The notes beneath the pieces were generated by a model. It ran no database searches and was not told the origin of the DNA. It saw nothing but the letters and a program-made list of their open reading frames with translations. Below, one piece after another: positions 35,201 to 49,130 of a stretch of DNA of 64,000 nt (its first letter is position 1; every line of letters starts with the position of its first letter). Source of the stretch: Pisaster brevispinus (Eukaryota; Echinodermata; Asteroidea; Forcipulatida; Asteriidae); contig JAMKCF010000008.1 in assembly GCA_023634235.1 (NCBI GenBank), positions 14,495,627 through 14,559,626 of the forward strand. Direction: 5' to 3'. The position numbers and the translations under genes are program-made.

Positions 35201-35800
35201 ATCTTTATTTATTGCCTTCAACATTTCATCCCATTTTTGGGGAGGATGACCTGTTTTCACAGCAAAGATTACAGAGCGCCAAATACCCAAGATGGAGAAC
35301 TCTGGCTGAAATGTGGAAATGTGCACTGGACGCCATTTCAGTTAGTAGCGATAATCGTAACCCTCCATCTTCCCGATGGTCGCTGACCGGAGGGTTACGA
35401 GACAACCTCAGTAACAAACTGCCGTATGTGCAATTACAATTATTAATTTGTCAGATTTGTGACCAGACTTTCAAAATTTTTACCACTTTTACAAATCATG
35501 ACACACATTCTAAGGACAAAGATTTGCTTTTCAATGTGTAATGAATCAATTTAGAACCCTTTTCAATTCATGGAGAAAATATTCGGCTGAAAAGAGAAAA
35601 AAAAAGCAAATAAAGCAAAATTGCAATTGTAAACTACAATCTTGGCCATATCTCGTTGGCCCCTGCCCCCAGCCCTTGTTCAATGTTGGCTGTCTATGTG
35701 CAACCTGCGCTCCTAACAACATTGACAAGGGAACGGGGGAGGGTATGTTTAGTGTCACCTGGCCCAAGCATTTACAACCATTAACATTTAGATTTTTTTT
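32280..35800. other. Intergenic stretch without a recognised gene
   Basis: No exon with convincing splice sites was found. It contains poly-C at 33519-33532, a hairpin at 35355-35400 (TCGTAACCCTCC and its exact complement) and TGTTGACGGT-type repeats near 34925-34980. Confidence 0.55.
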
Positions 35801-35807
35801 TTTAAAG

Positions 35808-38800
35808 GTGCAATGGACAGCGTTACCAGTCACAAAGACACGAGCTGTCTCATACATGTGAGTATTAACAGCATGATTAAGTTTCTATAATCAACCTGAC
35901 TATGGTATAATAGTCACGTGGGAGCGGCAATGTAGGGGATGGGGTACCCTGTAGGGTTGTTTCTTAATGGGTGAAAAGGTAAAAGGAACTGAAAGGAGTT
36001 TCGGAAATGAAAACTCTTTTTGAATTTCCAAATTGGTGTAATTTTCTTTGGAACCATTTTCCTTTGTAGCCTCCTGTCTCCCCAGTCTCTCGTGCACCAT
36101 CGATCAAGGACATGATTTCATTGAATGGCAAACCAACAGATAAGGTCAGCAACACTGCTGTTAGCTTATCTTACTCCAGTGCCATGCCTGTGGACAAAAC
36201 AGAGGAGGTGACTATTCCAAGCTCACTACCAAATACAAACAAAGGTGGGACCGATCTTTCATTCAATAACCACTAGATTACAGAACTTGTAGCTTAGTGA
36301 TTTTTACTATTCCACAGGATTTCTGCAGATCCTTAAAATGTAGTAAAAAGTCTTAAACTGAACTGTCCAAACTTAAGGCTTAAAGAAGTATTACAAAGTA
36401 TTAAAGTCAGTTATTTGAGGTCTTTAAAAAATGGATAAAGCGTGTAATGAATTTTCCTATCAGCTCGTAAAGAACTAAATGACAATGCATGTAAAAAAAG
36501 TAACATAAAGTGTGAGTACATGTAGGTATAGCTTTTTCCCCTGCTTTATTCACTTATTTTGGTCTTAAATTTTGTTAAGGGTGGCATTAAATGGGTCTTA
36601 AAAAGTCTTAGATTTGTGTGCAGATACCCTGATACCAGAAATGTATTTGCAGGACCAGACTAATAAAGTACATGTATGACAGAACTTGTTGCTCAGTTCT
36701 TTCAGGAGTCCTGGAGCAAGAAATAACCAAAAACTGTGGTCTGTTTTAAAGTTTATGAATGCTTGAAAAATAATATTTAGTTGAAGTGGGAAACACTTTG
36801 TCAATGAATTGCAGGTTCGTTTTTCCCTGTTTGCCAGAGTTGGAAATTCTGCTGAGGGGCAAATTCTTTTAAGCATGATCTTTCTTCATTAACAGAAAAG
36901 AAGATTCAGATGACTTGTGTCATTGAATTTTCGACGGAATTGGCTGGCAAGTTTATATAAATTTTATGCCTTTTGTTCAAAGTCAACAAATTATCAGTGT
37001 CGTGAATTGATATCCAACATTCCATGAACGTGTGTGTTTTAACCCTGTTAATATTAATAATATTAATATCCAATAACACTACTCATCTTCTCAGCTGACA
37101 GTCTAGTCTTGATTGGCGACGTTCATTTTGTTTAACGTAGTGCGATATCGCAACACGAATTACTGGAGAAGAGATATCTGTATCACACGATCCAGATTTA
37201 TAGACTTGCCCAGTCCTTCTGAGTCAGTCTCCCAAACAGTTAATGTAGCGCCCTCTACCGGTGGCTAATACAAAAAACAGCGTCGCCAATCAAGACTACT
37301 GACAGTCTAAAGTGGAACATATTTTTTACATATTTTTGATAGTATTTTCTCCTCTGAGGGTCTGCAGATATCAATCATTAAAATACAAAAATACAATTTT
37401 TTTTAATTTAATTTTTTTTTTTTTGGGGGGGTGGGGTTTTTTTTGTCTTGGGAGGCTAACTGTTTTGAACAGTATGTGCCCTCAGGGACTTGAATACAAA
37501 GGCATTGGGGTCAAGTATTCACACAGCTGAACAGGCCGACAGAAGTGAAATTGTTCTTGTTAGTTTGCTTTGATGTGAGGTTGGACAAAAAATGAAAATA
37601 TTTCATTAAAACCTTTAGGCCCTATTAGTTGTAAATTAATGAGTGATTTTGTGGGGCAGCTACAGCTAGGGTGTCAGTATAACTCAGATTTGGTGTACCA
37701 AAAAGGATTTTTCTTTTTCATCATTAAAACCTAGTTTATAAAACTCAGCATGTAAGACACTAAGAACTTCCAAAGTTTCCAAAGGAAAGTCATAATGTTG
37801 ATTGAGACCTTATTACTATACGTGCTCTCCTGCCCAACTGGCCCTTGCCACAAAATTCCACAGGAGACTCTAAGTCCACTGTACACAAGCCATGGGGAAT
37901 TTTGATAATACCAGCTGCACAAACAGAAGAAACTCATACACCCAATGGAAGGTATGGTCTTTTGTGGAAGTCTGCGATACCACTGTATAGGAGGGTTAAC
38001 AGTTTAAATTTAACATTGTAATGTCATTAAATCTTTGCAGATTTACCTACACCAAGTTCCAAGGATGGGACCATTTTTCTTTGCAAGATCTGTAACATCT
38101 ACTCAATTGACCTCCCAGACCTCAAGAAACATTGTGCTGATGTTCATAACCTCCCTCAAGATTCTGTTGAAGATGTTATCATTCCTCTGAAACCTTTGGC
38201 CGGAACCACATCGCTGACCACCAGTAATGCTTCACCTACATCAACAGTAAAGAGGAAAAGAGGCAGGCCGAGAAAAAATATTAAATCCGAGGACTCATTT
38301 CCATTTATAAAAACTGGACAAGTAACAATTATTGGGTCAGAGAAACTCACTGTGGTGTCTGCTGCAACGCTTCCTGAAGAAACTGATGCAGTAAATGGAG
38401 GCGAGGCACCCAAACGTAGACGCGGTCGACCCCGGAAGACTGAGGCAGACCGAGAGAAAGAGAGACAGAGTTTGACCGTCAAGAAGCGGACTGAAGAAGA
38501 GGGGCAGGTTTATCAGCTGGATGAACAAAAAATGGAATGTGGAAATTGCGGGAAGACATTTGCGAGACTTCGGCAGCTCACAAGCCATCGATGCCAATTT
38601 ACTAGGGATGAGGAATCAGAGGATTTGTCTCACAGTGAAAGCGAAGCTGAGGACATTAGGGACAACTTGATCCAGCTGAGTGCCGCTGAAGCAGGAATCA
38701 ACTCTCTAAATTTTGATTCTGATACAATCGCTGATGGTCTGGATATCCCGGTACATGAGGTCCAACAGACCGTCAATGACAAAGCACTGGCACATCCAGG

Positions 38801-41800
38801 GTCCAGTAATCCAGGCAGCTTGAAGTTTTACGCCTGCCCAGTCTGCAAAAAAGTCTTCAAGACCAAGCAGAATCTCATGCTTCACATGGCGAGCCACACA
38901 GCAGATAAGCCCTTCAAGTGTTCCCATTGCAACTACAGCTCGTCACTGAAGACTAATTTGCAGGCACATGCCAAAAAACACACCAACGAGAGACTCCAAT
39001 GCTCTTACTGCAGCTTCAGCTGCATCAGCAAAGGGAGCCTCTCATCACATATGAAAAAGCACAACATGAAACCCATGCTGTCTTTCTGTGAGTTGTGCAA
39101 CTGTCGGATGTACTCAAACGGCCATCTGCTTCGCCACCTGGAAAGGGAGCATGATATCAAGACAGATAAAAGAGCCAACAAATATTATGAACAACAGAAG
39201 CTGCTGAGTAGAGCTGGTCAGCGTAACTTGATCTACCAGTGCCACATTTGTCATCGTAAATTTAAGTACAAACGAAGCTATAATGAACATATGATTTTGC
39301 ATAAGCGTGACAAACCGTTCAAGTGTACTATTTGTCCGTACACATCGGTACGTTCGGGTAATTTGGAGAAACATGTGCGGAAACATTGGTTTATCTTCAT
39401 CTGCCACTTGTGCCGAAGCAAGTTCTTGAGCCTGGAATTGCTGAATGTTCACTTGGCATCACACGATTCTGAAGGCAGGAGTGATCAGGTCATGCTGGAA
39501 CAAAGCATCAACGTCAGCATGTACCAGAGTTCTTCAATCGAGATCTTACGTAATCAGAATAGCAAAGATTCATTTCAATCATTAATTAGAACTACAGACA
39601 TCGTTCAAAGTGAAGGCACTTCTTGGGATGTAGAAAGTAGCTGCATTGCTAATCCTTCAGCCTGTGCCAATGGCACAACAAATGGTTCGGATGTTATAAG
39701 TAAACTCAATTCTCAAGATGTTGAGACTCACGAGCTCATGGAGTTAGGAGAAATCTTCGGCTCACTACATTTCAAGAGGTTAACCTACGATTTACTGTGC
39801 GAGATCCGCAACCTGTACGGAAGTAACGAGTGCCCAATTTGTGGAAAGTTGTTCAGGTTCCGTCCACATCTTGACGCCCACAAGAAAATTCACCAGGCGG
39901 AGAAGGAATTCCACTGTGAAGAATGTAACTATTCCTCCCACACCAAGCAGTGCTTGGAGAGGCACATGAGTAATGTGCACAGTGAAGGCAAACACAAATG
40001 TCCGTCTTGCAGTTTCGAGACGACAAGTGGACACTACTTACAGATGCACCTGAAAAAGCACCAGGGTTCCAATGCATTCAAGTGCACCCAGTGTGACATG
40101 ATCACTGGGAGTGAAGATGTTATGAAAGCCCACATCACGTCAGACCATCCCGATTTATCGCGGCTGGAACTGAAGGAAATCATGGGAAGAAATATCCACA
40201 TTCGTGGTAAGGTTGGCCAGTTAACAAGCCACACCTGCCACTTCTGCAGCCAGGTCTTCCGCAGAGTTTGTGACTTAAGAAACCACATCTGGATCCACAA
40301 GGGTATCTACCCGTACAAATGTGATCTCTGCAAGTTCAAATGTCGGAGCAAGTCCAATTTGAGATCTCACATGGTCAAGCATTCCGACGCCAAAGACCAC
40401 CTTTGTGACGAGTGCGGAAAATCATTCAAAATGAAGAATGCCCTCAGGAGGCATCGCATTGTGCAGCACTCTGTGGACAAGCGGCACAGTTGTACGCACT
40501 GCGAGTTTTCATCGACTAAGCAATCACACCTGAAGCACCATATGGACATCCAACACCAACACGAGCAAGTGAAGACCTTCCGCTGTTTCCATTGTATGCA
40601 GTACACAAACACCAAGGAGGCTATGCGAAGCCACTACCAACAGGAGCATCCGGAGAGCATCTTTGATGAGACCCTCACTTATGAAGTCCCAGAGGAGCGG
40701 ATAACAACCCTCAACATCAGCATCAACCACAAGGACGGGGCACTCCACTACAAATGCAGTCAATGCGACGTCCTGCTGGCAAACAATGGTGAATTGGGGC
40801 AGCATCTACGAGAGACTCACGGTCTGGCAATCACTACAGGACTAGACGTTGATGGAGAAGCAGACTCTGAACAGTTGCATGCGGGAAATCTGAGTAGTCA
40901 ACTTGACTTGAGTTCCTTACCTCAAGGCCTACAGGTACAACTGATGGATTCAATGAGTGACAAAGCAAGCGCAGAGCAGTTTTTCCAGGAGCTCATTGAT
41001 ATACAAGTTAGTATGATGGGTTTCTAAACCTTTTTTTAAAGGTAGAGTCATAGATTGGGTTTTTTTCAGCGCAATGCTGATTTATAGGTAAGGACCTCAT
41101 GTTGAACTTGTGGTTTACTGATTTTGAAGTTTATCTCCTCGGTTGAGGGCTACAAGGTCACTCATTGCAAGTTTCATATGTGTAATGATCAAAAGGCCAT
41201 TAATTTTAAATGCATAAGTAAATCTGGAATCCAACAAAATAAACAAAAAATCCAAAAAAAAACATTTTCTCTGAGAAAAGGCATGTTAATAAATTACTTT
41301 ATTTGGAGAGAACTTTTGACCAATAAACTCTATAAAACTTACCAGGAGCTCAAAAGTATACGAAACAACTTACAAAATCCATGCCAAAAGTACAGAATTA
41401 ATAACAGAATTTTGACTGGCCTTGCGCACTACAGGTGGAAGTGTTTTGACTTGCCCATTACTGCTTTCACTGATATTTGGTGAAAAAAGGTGACCGCTAA
41501 AGTCAAAATTTTGTAATACAGGACTTCCTTATCTTTAATACTGATTAACCAATCCTTTTTCTAAAACGTGGTTTCTTTGATCAATCAGGAGATAGCGGCT
41601 GCCGTTGCTCAGGTTGACAGCGAGTCTGGTACCCAGTCTAGCAAGGAGTTCATCATGAAAGAAAAAGAACAGGTGAGAAATCCAAGCTTTCAAAAAATAT
41701 TTTCTTTGATGATAATAATGCGGAGTGTCTATGTGCTTTTTCAGGCAAAGTAGACCCCTCAAAGTGCCTTGCACTTACACAAATGTTACCACTGTTTATT

Positions 41801-43256
41801 GTGCTCTAAGCATTCCTAAAACCATTGCAACTCCTGAGGATCAGCAGCAATGGCAACTGAATGAGCCCACAAGTTGATAATGATTTGTCATCAATAAGTT
41901 CTACCCTCAATGGTACCCAGTTACTCCTTGGTGATGAGAAGCAACTATAATTATGTGTCTTGCTCATCAAAGAAGCCCCTACTCCGACCTCTTCACAAGC
42001 AGAAGACGTCAGCTTTTTATACAGTGATTGTTTTGTTGGACGTTTCAGGTGGACACTAATGTAAGTGTCTCAGAAACGATCGCAGCTGTCAGTTTTCTCA
42101 CTGCTTCGGGGAACCTGATAGAGGGTGGTATACAGAGCCAAGAGGACATGCAGTCAGTAGATTACAAGCAGTATGTTACAGAACACAGGCAAGTTACTTA
42201 TCGGTGACATTTGTATACAAAGACACTCAGATTTTTTTTTCTGAAAGTTAAAAACATCAGAAAGGAAAAACAAATCTCTTTTCATGTGCACCCTTTACTA
42301 TAAAAAGTTACCTGTAAAAAAATAGAAAGGTAAAATGTTCACTTGGTCTGTCATTTCTTTTTCTTCTTCTTAAACTATTCAACAGTGGGAATCATCTGTT
42401 CAGGACATGGGTAGCTCACATATGTCTGAAATAAAATTGAAATTTAGTTGATGTAATATTTGCAGCGGGAAGAATGAACACTTCTTATAAATGTATTTGT
42501 TTGTTTGTTTTTGCTATACATACAAATATTTTTTAAATCCTTCATCTGATTTGTAACAAACCCTGTGTTATCATTCCTTTCTGGGTCCTGCAGAAGTTCC
42601 ACAGCCTACTCGAGTGGGATTGGAACCCACAACTCCTGCATTCCATTCAATTCAAGTCAATGTTTATTGTCCATACATGTAAAATGGAAATTTGCTTTGT
42701 TGAGCATGCTCATAACCATACAAATATATATTTTTTTAAACAACAGAATCATGCTGAAGAATTACAAAATTTTACACTTAAATAAAAACTAAAAACTGTA
42801 TTTATTTTACACAAGGGCACATCCTACAATTTACTTCATAAAAAACACAAAACAAGAAAGAACAAGAAAAAAAGCTACTGGCTGTCGTTAAAACTTCCAA
42901 TAGAGTGTTAAAAAAGAGTAAATATCTTAAAGCAGAACACGGCTGAGCTTGCCCGGTGATGAGAGGCAGTTTTGTTCGAGTAACATCTGAGTTAAGGGTA
43001 AAACAAACAAAATAAATGTAACTATTTCTTCACTTCCGTGAGATTTTACAGATCTGTACAGGATGTGGCTGTTTCTGTTCATAAAGTCATCCCTGAAGTT
43101 TCTGAGGTCATTCCAGAAGCTTCTGAGGTCATTTCAGAAGTTCATGAAGTCATTCCGGATGCTATACTGGAGCAAGAGGTCACTGATGATGATGGGGTAA
43201 AAGTTCAGGAAGAGGACAGTCAGCCTATCCATCTTATTTCTTCAGATCAGACTTGA
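35808..43256 (+). CDS. ZFAT: ZFAT orthologue: C2H2 zinc-finger and AT-hook transcription factor, complete coding sequence
   Basis: Nuclear DNA-binding regulator, known in vertebrates for blood-cell and early embryonic roles. Coding exons: 35813-35857, 36070-36244, 38041-41006, 41589-41672, 42049-42188, 43052-43256; phases 0, 1, 0, 0, 2 join cleanly to 1204 residues (human about 1243). Recognition rests on the N-terminal finger followed by EDVIIPLKPL and an AT-hook, the mid-protein LLCEIRNLYGSNECPICGKL before the second finger block, and EIMGRNIHIRGKVG between fingers, all collinear with ZFAT. There are 19 finger-like units (2 N-terminal, 7, then 10); the second is degenerate. Two AT-hooks (KRKRGRPRKN near residue 144, KRRRGRPRKT near 198) against one in human. 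Exon 5 uses a GC donor (AG|GCAAGT). Reading through the exon 3 donor (CAA|GTTAGT) would end the protein as VSMMGF at 41027. A non-coding first exon upstream is likely. Confidence 0.92.
37095..37307. mobile_element. Inverted-repeat element in ZFAT intron 2
   Basis: The left arm GTCTTGATTGGCGACG and the right arm CGTCGCCAATCAAGAC are exact complements with further weaker pairing outside them. The interior is about 160 bases and non-coding. Confidence 0.7.
42650..42910. repeat. Dispersed repeat in ZFAT intron 5
   Basis: TTTATTGTCCATACATG followed by an A/T-rich body ending in A-rich tracts. It resembles the start of 4885-5060, so it is probably a retroposon end. Confidence 0.4.
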
Positions 43257-43627
43257 CAATTGGAATTAATGTACCCTTCGGAAAACCAATGCCGAACCAA
43301 TAAGAGAGAATACCGCATTAGGTACCAACATTGACAGGAAGATTCAGTTCACTAAATTTTAACAATTTCAAGACAATTAACTTTGTGCCATCCCATTTGT
43401 TGAGTTTGTGACATAATTTATCTCGGGATGGAGAAGCCCTGAAAACAGAATGTTGTCTCCTCCAATACTCATTCTGGGGACAATGACTTCTTCAGATTTG
43501 GCTTGATGTTTTCCCGAGATAGTAAACTCAGAATGACAACATCCAACTTTAGAATTATTGCCGTCCTGAGAAAGGTGATGTGAAACATTAATAATGTATT
43601 CATCCAAAGTAAAGTCATCTGAGTCAA

Positions 43628-43633
43628 AATAAA
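43628..43633 (+). terminator. Polyadenylation signal for ZFAT
   Basis: AATAAA, 372 bases after the stop codon and the first clear hexamer on this strand. Placement is inferred from the motif alone. Confidence 0.45.
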
Positions 43634-43904
43634 GTCCTCCTCTTTACCTGAGGGACGTCGTCATCTTGAAAAAAATATATACCGTAGGAGGTTGTTGATT
43701 TCAGAGCTTTAGGAAGAACAGGGGTAAAGATTTCCTCATCTTGAGTTAAACAAACTGACTAGCAGCTTTGTATGCAGTAATAGTAATTTGTGAGCAGTTG
43801 AGATGGATCAACAGTCTGCAAACCATCTCAGATTTCGAAAAGCAGTTTCTAGAATATTTTACATTTTCATGATGTGTCCACCTTTTCTTTGACCTAATTT
43901 GGAA

Positions 43905-44020
43905 CGCTAGGAAGCAGCAGAGACTTACCAGGTAAAAATCCATTGTTTACGTAGTTCTGAGCATGCGCACATTACTGAGAACAATGAATTTACATGGTAA
44001 GTCTGCTGCCATCTGTGTGC
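43905..44020 (-). mobile_element. Short hairpin MITE, family A, second copy
   Basis: Arms GCAGCAGAGACTTACCA and TGGTAAGTCTGCTGCC; the spacer contains ACGTAGTTCTGAGCATGCGC, the reverse complement of the spacer of the copy at 12417. The orientation is therefore opposite. Confidence 0.72.
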
Positions 44021-45099
44021 TAACCATAACCATAAAGGTGATTTTGAACCTGACCCTGACCCCACCTGACTCACTGACTCTAAACTTAACCCCTTAAACA
44101 CTGTTCATGATCCTGACCTTCACCCAGTACTGTAACCCTTATATACCATATATCCACTATTAAACCTAAATGTAATTTGCATACCGAGGCCTACGGCTTA
44201 ATTGTACTGGCCTGTCCTCAGGCGGCTTGGACCCATACATTTGATTTCCAATTGTTAAAAACCCTTGAGTAGTCCGTATATAATAGTAAAATGTACAAAG
44301 GCGTTTTATTATAAGCGGTTTTTGTTAAGGTGCCCTTTCATCTAATACAACTACAGAACGATACTTCTTAATGTTGCATAAAACAAACCAAAGATTTAGC
44401 CCTATGAAAGGATCTGTTTTTCTCATTGTAAGTTTTATTTATTTGGCTATTGCTACAAGCTAGCAACATACAGGCAGTCAAAATAAGTCAAACTGTAATA
44501 TTGTAATGCAAGGAAATTCGTCGTTGAAAGCGCCTTATGCGGTCTAAAATGTGCTTAATTTAATTATCTTTAAATAAAGGACCCATGACTCTGTTGAATA
44601 GTTTGTGTACTGTGTTAAACAAGTTTACATGTATATGGTTGACAGCTGAACGGTCTTCAGTTTTACTCTACAAATAAACTATTATTTAAAACACACCACT
44701 AAACATTTCTTCATTATCTTTTGCCTTTCCCGTCTCATGGTAAAGGGTACCTAAGGTGAATATCAGTACATGTATTTCTTTTGACCTATCCATCCTAAGA
44801 TTTATATATAGGCCTAATGTCCGAACGATTCCTTTCAAGCTGCAATTTGATCCAGGGGGCTAGCTCACAGCTCCTGGAATTCTGGAGTTGTGAGCTCGGG
44901 GAGTAGGCCCCTTTTTAACAATTACCAACAAATATGTTTGTTTATTCTTGTAAAAATGGGTAGGGCACCGGTTTCATTTTCTGAAATCTTATCGGTTTTT
45001 TACCTGATGAATATTAGAATGGCCTGACTTAGAAAAATTGGAGCTTAGATTGGGGAGTAAAATTTCTAAGGGCTGAGGGGTTACCTCGGCTCTGAGGCC

Positions 45100-45310
45100 C
45101 ACCAGGGCAGGGGCTGGGAGGTTGCTGGGCAGTCAGCAGTCAGCCAGTAGGCTGGACTGGGGGTGTGGGGGTGTAGGGGTAACGGGCTGGGAGGTTGCTG
45201 GGCATTTAGTCGGCCAGTAGGCTGGACTGAGGGCTTGGGTGTAGGGGTGATGGGCTGGGAGGTTGCTGGGAAGTCAAGTGGGCTGGACTGAAGGCTTGGT
45301 GTGATGGAAG
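45100..45310. repeat. GC-rich minisatellite, about 70-bp unit
   Basis: Three imperfect units built on GGGCTGGGAGGTTGCTGGG and GTAGGCTGGACTG. The proline- and serine-rich open frame on the opposite strand (45081-45383) is produced by this repeat. Confidence 0.75.
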
Positions 45311-45904
45311 GAGTAGCTTGGCATGGGATGATAAGGCTGGGTGGAGGACTTTGGGCTATGGGTGATGGACTAGTAGCCATCATGCTGGGTGCATGGCTGG
45401 CTGGAGATGGGCATGATCAAGCTGGGTAGAGAACTGGGGGCATTGGAAAACGTCAATTGGTTTATTTTAACTACTATTTATTAAACTTGAAATTCAAAAA
45501 CCACGCCTAAAAAATGATTTTATTTATTTAATACTGTTCCTTTAAATCAATTCCACAGTTACATTATATTAACCTATATACATAACAAGACTTGTTGTCT
45601 TCCCATGCACAAGTATTCCTTTAATTAATTTTGAACTGGTCCTTTAAATAAATTCCATCCTGCAGTAAAACCCAATGAACCCTCATAACAAGACTTTTTT
45701 TCTACCCAACATCCACCTCCCCAACCAGGCCTAGCCCTACACCCATTCATGCCCAACCCTAGCTAGCCATTACCCAGCTTGGTGATTTTTACTGTTAGTC
45801 TATCCCCAACCCTCAAAGCGAACTCGAAGTCCCTCCCTCCCCCACCCCTCCCCCAGTCATCTACACAGCTTGATCAGCTGCTTAACAGCTGATTTTGTGC
45901 TTAC

Positions 45905-46132
45905 TGCGCGATTTCCATTTCATAGCGCTGCTAACCGTAATCACACGAAAAGGCATGCTAACCTTCCGGTGCTTACTGTATGAAAAAGAATGACGTAACA
46001 ATGCAAATCCACGGTGAACGCGCAAGATGGCTGCCTAATTTTCTTGCTCACCTGTGAAATACGCTTACGCTTAAGCAAATTTCTTCTGCTACAGTTAGCA
46101 CGAAAATTTGCTTACCGCTATGAAATTGGCCC
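45905..46132. mobile_element. Inverted-repeat element with degenerate ends
   Basis: Ends resemble TTTCATAGCGCTGCTAACCG and GCTTACCGCTATGAAATTGG, with repeated GCTTAC/GCTAAC words inside. It is related in style to 63040-63162, where the same ATGAAATTGGGCC end occurs. Confidence 0.55.
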
Positions 46133-46139
46133 CAGTTCG

Positions 46140-48060
46140 ACTGTCACATTTCTGTTCATTACCGCGGGAGCCAGTTGCGTATTCCTGTGGTCTTTGAGAA
46201 GCACAGGTGATTGGAACCAGTCATAGAAAACGACAGGTACCCGATTACCGCCTAACACAAGGTAAACGTATAATAAGGGTCGGGGTACTCGACGACTTGA
46301 TGCCGTGACGCGATTTTCAAAATGGCCACAATCCATGCTTGATTTATGTGTTAATAATATCGTGGATGTATTACGACTATTTGGTGTGAGTTATTGTCTC
46401 TAGAGGTAAGCTTTAAAATGTAGTTTATTTATTAAGTTAACAATGTAGAATAGGAATAGGCCCGTGGTACCCGTGTAAACACTAAGATTGTCATAAAACG
46501 GGTAATCTTGTGGCATTCTATTTCCACGTTCTTGCGTGTAAACAACGGTACTTGGTTTGAAAATACAACGGCCGGAAGTAGCTCTAACGTTTGGCCCATG
46601 GCTGGCGTAGGTCATTGTATTGTGCCAGTCAATGGCATTTTGCCGTCAATCAAATGAAACAATGGACTACTTTTTAGAGTAGGATCTGGGTTACATAATC
46701 TTTTACCACTCGTTGTTTTCTTAATACACGTGTTGTATTTCTACCTCAACCTCAGTGTGTGGGTAGTTGTAACTGAGATCAAATGTGGGAGCCTAGGCCT
46801 ACATGTTTTTAAAAAAGGGAAAAAAGGGTACATAAACCTCTTACCAAACAAAATGACCCGTGATAAATCAAAATAATTGATATTTGATATAATGGTCTGC
46901 GGATGTTTCGACCTTTGCGAAGTCTTTCTCAAAGGCTGGCGTTCTAAAACGGGTGAAAGTTTAGTACTAGGGCATATACATTCATTCACCCTGAACTTTC
47001 AAATTTATTGTCTTTGTAAGACACCGTAGGGGGTTGCGTAAGTATTGATTTTAAAAGTATAAATTGCTGATTTTAAATTGTTGGGTTTAAAAAAAAATGT
47101 TTTTGAACAAATACCAAAAAAGAGAACGACGATACTGTGTAGCTTTATTTCTGGTATTAATGATATTCCATGCTGTGTGTATTCGAACCTTGCCAAAGTC
47201 ACTAGGCCTATCATACAATAAATACATGAAAGCAAGAGTAGCTATTATTCATAGGAACTTCGGTAACAGTTCAAATTTTATTTGACATTGTAATCGTTCA
47301 TCTTTGGTTAAAAATGGTAGAATATGAGCTCTTTGTTAAAGGAACATCGACGATAATGATAACAATGTTTAAAATTTTAGATTTTCGCCTATTTCTTTGA
47401 CGAAAAAAATTCAATTTGAAGTTAAAATTTCAGTTTTAAAAAATATCCCAAAAAGACAGGCAGATAATATTTTACAAATCGAAAATCAGGTTGTGCGGTT
47501 GTTTTCAACAAAATTGCAGACTTTATTATAATATATATTTTTTTACAGCAGCAATTCTGAGAAGCCCCTGAAGTTGCCACACTCCATTCACTGTATTCGT
47601 CTTCTTAAAATGAAGATTTATGCAACGCCGAAATCTCCTCACAGACGCTGAATTGGAAAATTTTACAATTTATATACACAGCATAAAAATTATACGATTG
47701 ATGCTGTAGATAAATACGTACATGTATACCAATAAATGGACAAATAAATTAAGCAAAATTATTTTTTTGAATCATCTAAAACGAATATATTTGAACAAAA
47801 CAATGGACGTTTTCAATAAATTCTTGTCTTGTAACAAAAATCCTAGCTGAAAAAAAAAGAATCCCCGATATCGACCATTTTAAGAAGCTGAATCATTGGC
47901 TGAATTTATGTTCACATTTATAAACAACACACAAACAACTCTTACAGATTCCCCTGTTGTATGGTCCCCAATTTAAATAGGCCCCCTAAATAAATAAATT
48001 AATATAACTTAACAAATAAAAAAAATTAAAATTAGAAAATAAAAAATAAATAAAATGAAA
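46140..48060. other. AT-rich non-coding stretch
   Basis: No supported exon. It holds a TTTCGACC-type repeat at 46885-46950 that is shared with 51420-51470. Confidence 0.55.
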
Positions 48061-48069
48061 TTAATAGAT

Positions 48070-48139
<70 letters not shown>
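48070..48139. repeat. (TCAA)n microsatellite
   Basis: About 17 uninterrupted units. Confidence 0.92.
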
Positions 48140-48959
48140 TTAACGAACACCTGTACACAACTTAGACAATCACCCAGTCCGAACCCAGTCACTTTCCAAT
48201 TTGTTATTAAACCCATAACGAAACCACTCAACCGAACACGCAAAACCTAGAGAAAACACCGGTAAATGTTTACTGCTATAGCCCTTGCTACTTTTCACTG
48301 ACCACGGCATGAACAAACCTCTAAAACCCTTGATATTCAAGCTCTAGGCATATTCCTCCATTCCACAACGATTACCACTGAATCAAACACTCAAATATTA
48401 TCCAACAAAAACACCTGTGAAATTACGGTATGGCCCTTCGCTACAATTCAAGTCCTTGGTCACAATCCACTCCTGGTCGTCAGCCTGCAGGCTCACCGGT
48501 TGACCCTCTCCATCCAACTCTCCCAGACGATACCACGGCGCGTACTCTCCAAGAACACTGGATGAATCAACGCTGTTATTCCCGCCGTCATGTTGCTCCC
48601 AGCCAGCCTATAAACTGGAGACCCGCCAACCTCCCCCCGCAACAACCCCCAATGTATTCCCATCAGTAGTCAGACCAATAAATTCCCCGTACCGTTTCCT
48701 ATGTGAACTAATTTTCTATACCTACAGCGTGTGCCTTAAGCTCCAAAATGTTCGAAGTTCAAACCAAAGATTCCCCCATGCCTATGTTTCCTAAATAAAC
48801 TAATGGTCCCTACTCCATACCTACAACGCGTGCCTTGCAAGTCCGAACCAATGAGTCCCATGTATACCTATTTTATGTAATTTAACTAAGTATAAAGCAA
48901 GGATTTCCCTATGCCATAGTACGCTGCGTACCCTGCGTACCCTGTTTACTTATTACACT

Positions 48960-49130
48960 AATGGTCTATACCTAAAGCGTGTGCCTTCTACTCGCAAATT
49001 ATTTTTAAGTATAAAGCACTGATTTCCCCATGCCATAGTGTCCTGTATAAAGTATTCCACTCGCAAATTATTTACTAAGTATAAAGCACTAGTTTTCCCA
49101 TGCCATAGTATCCTGTGTAAAGTATGAATA
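48960..49130. repeat. Tandem 65-bp duplication ahead of the tRNA-like array
   Basis: CACTCGCAAATTATTTACTA with TATAAAGCACTGATTTCCCC and CCATGCCATAGT occurs in two or three successive copies. The same CACTCGCAAATTATTACGAG block reappears between array units at 50210 and 50468, so both repeat types belong to one composite array. Confidence 0.7.

Noticed and set aside
45081..45383. Proline/serine-rich 100-residue frame
   Set aside because: Direct product of the GC-rich minisatellite on the opposite strand.
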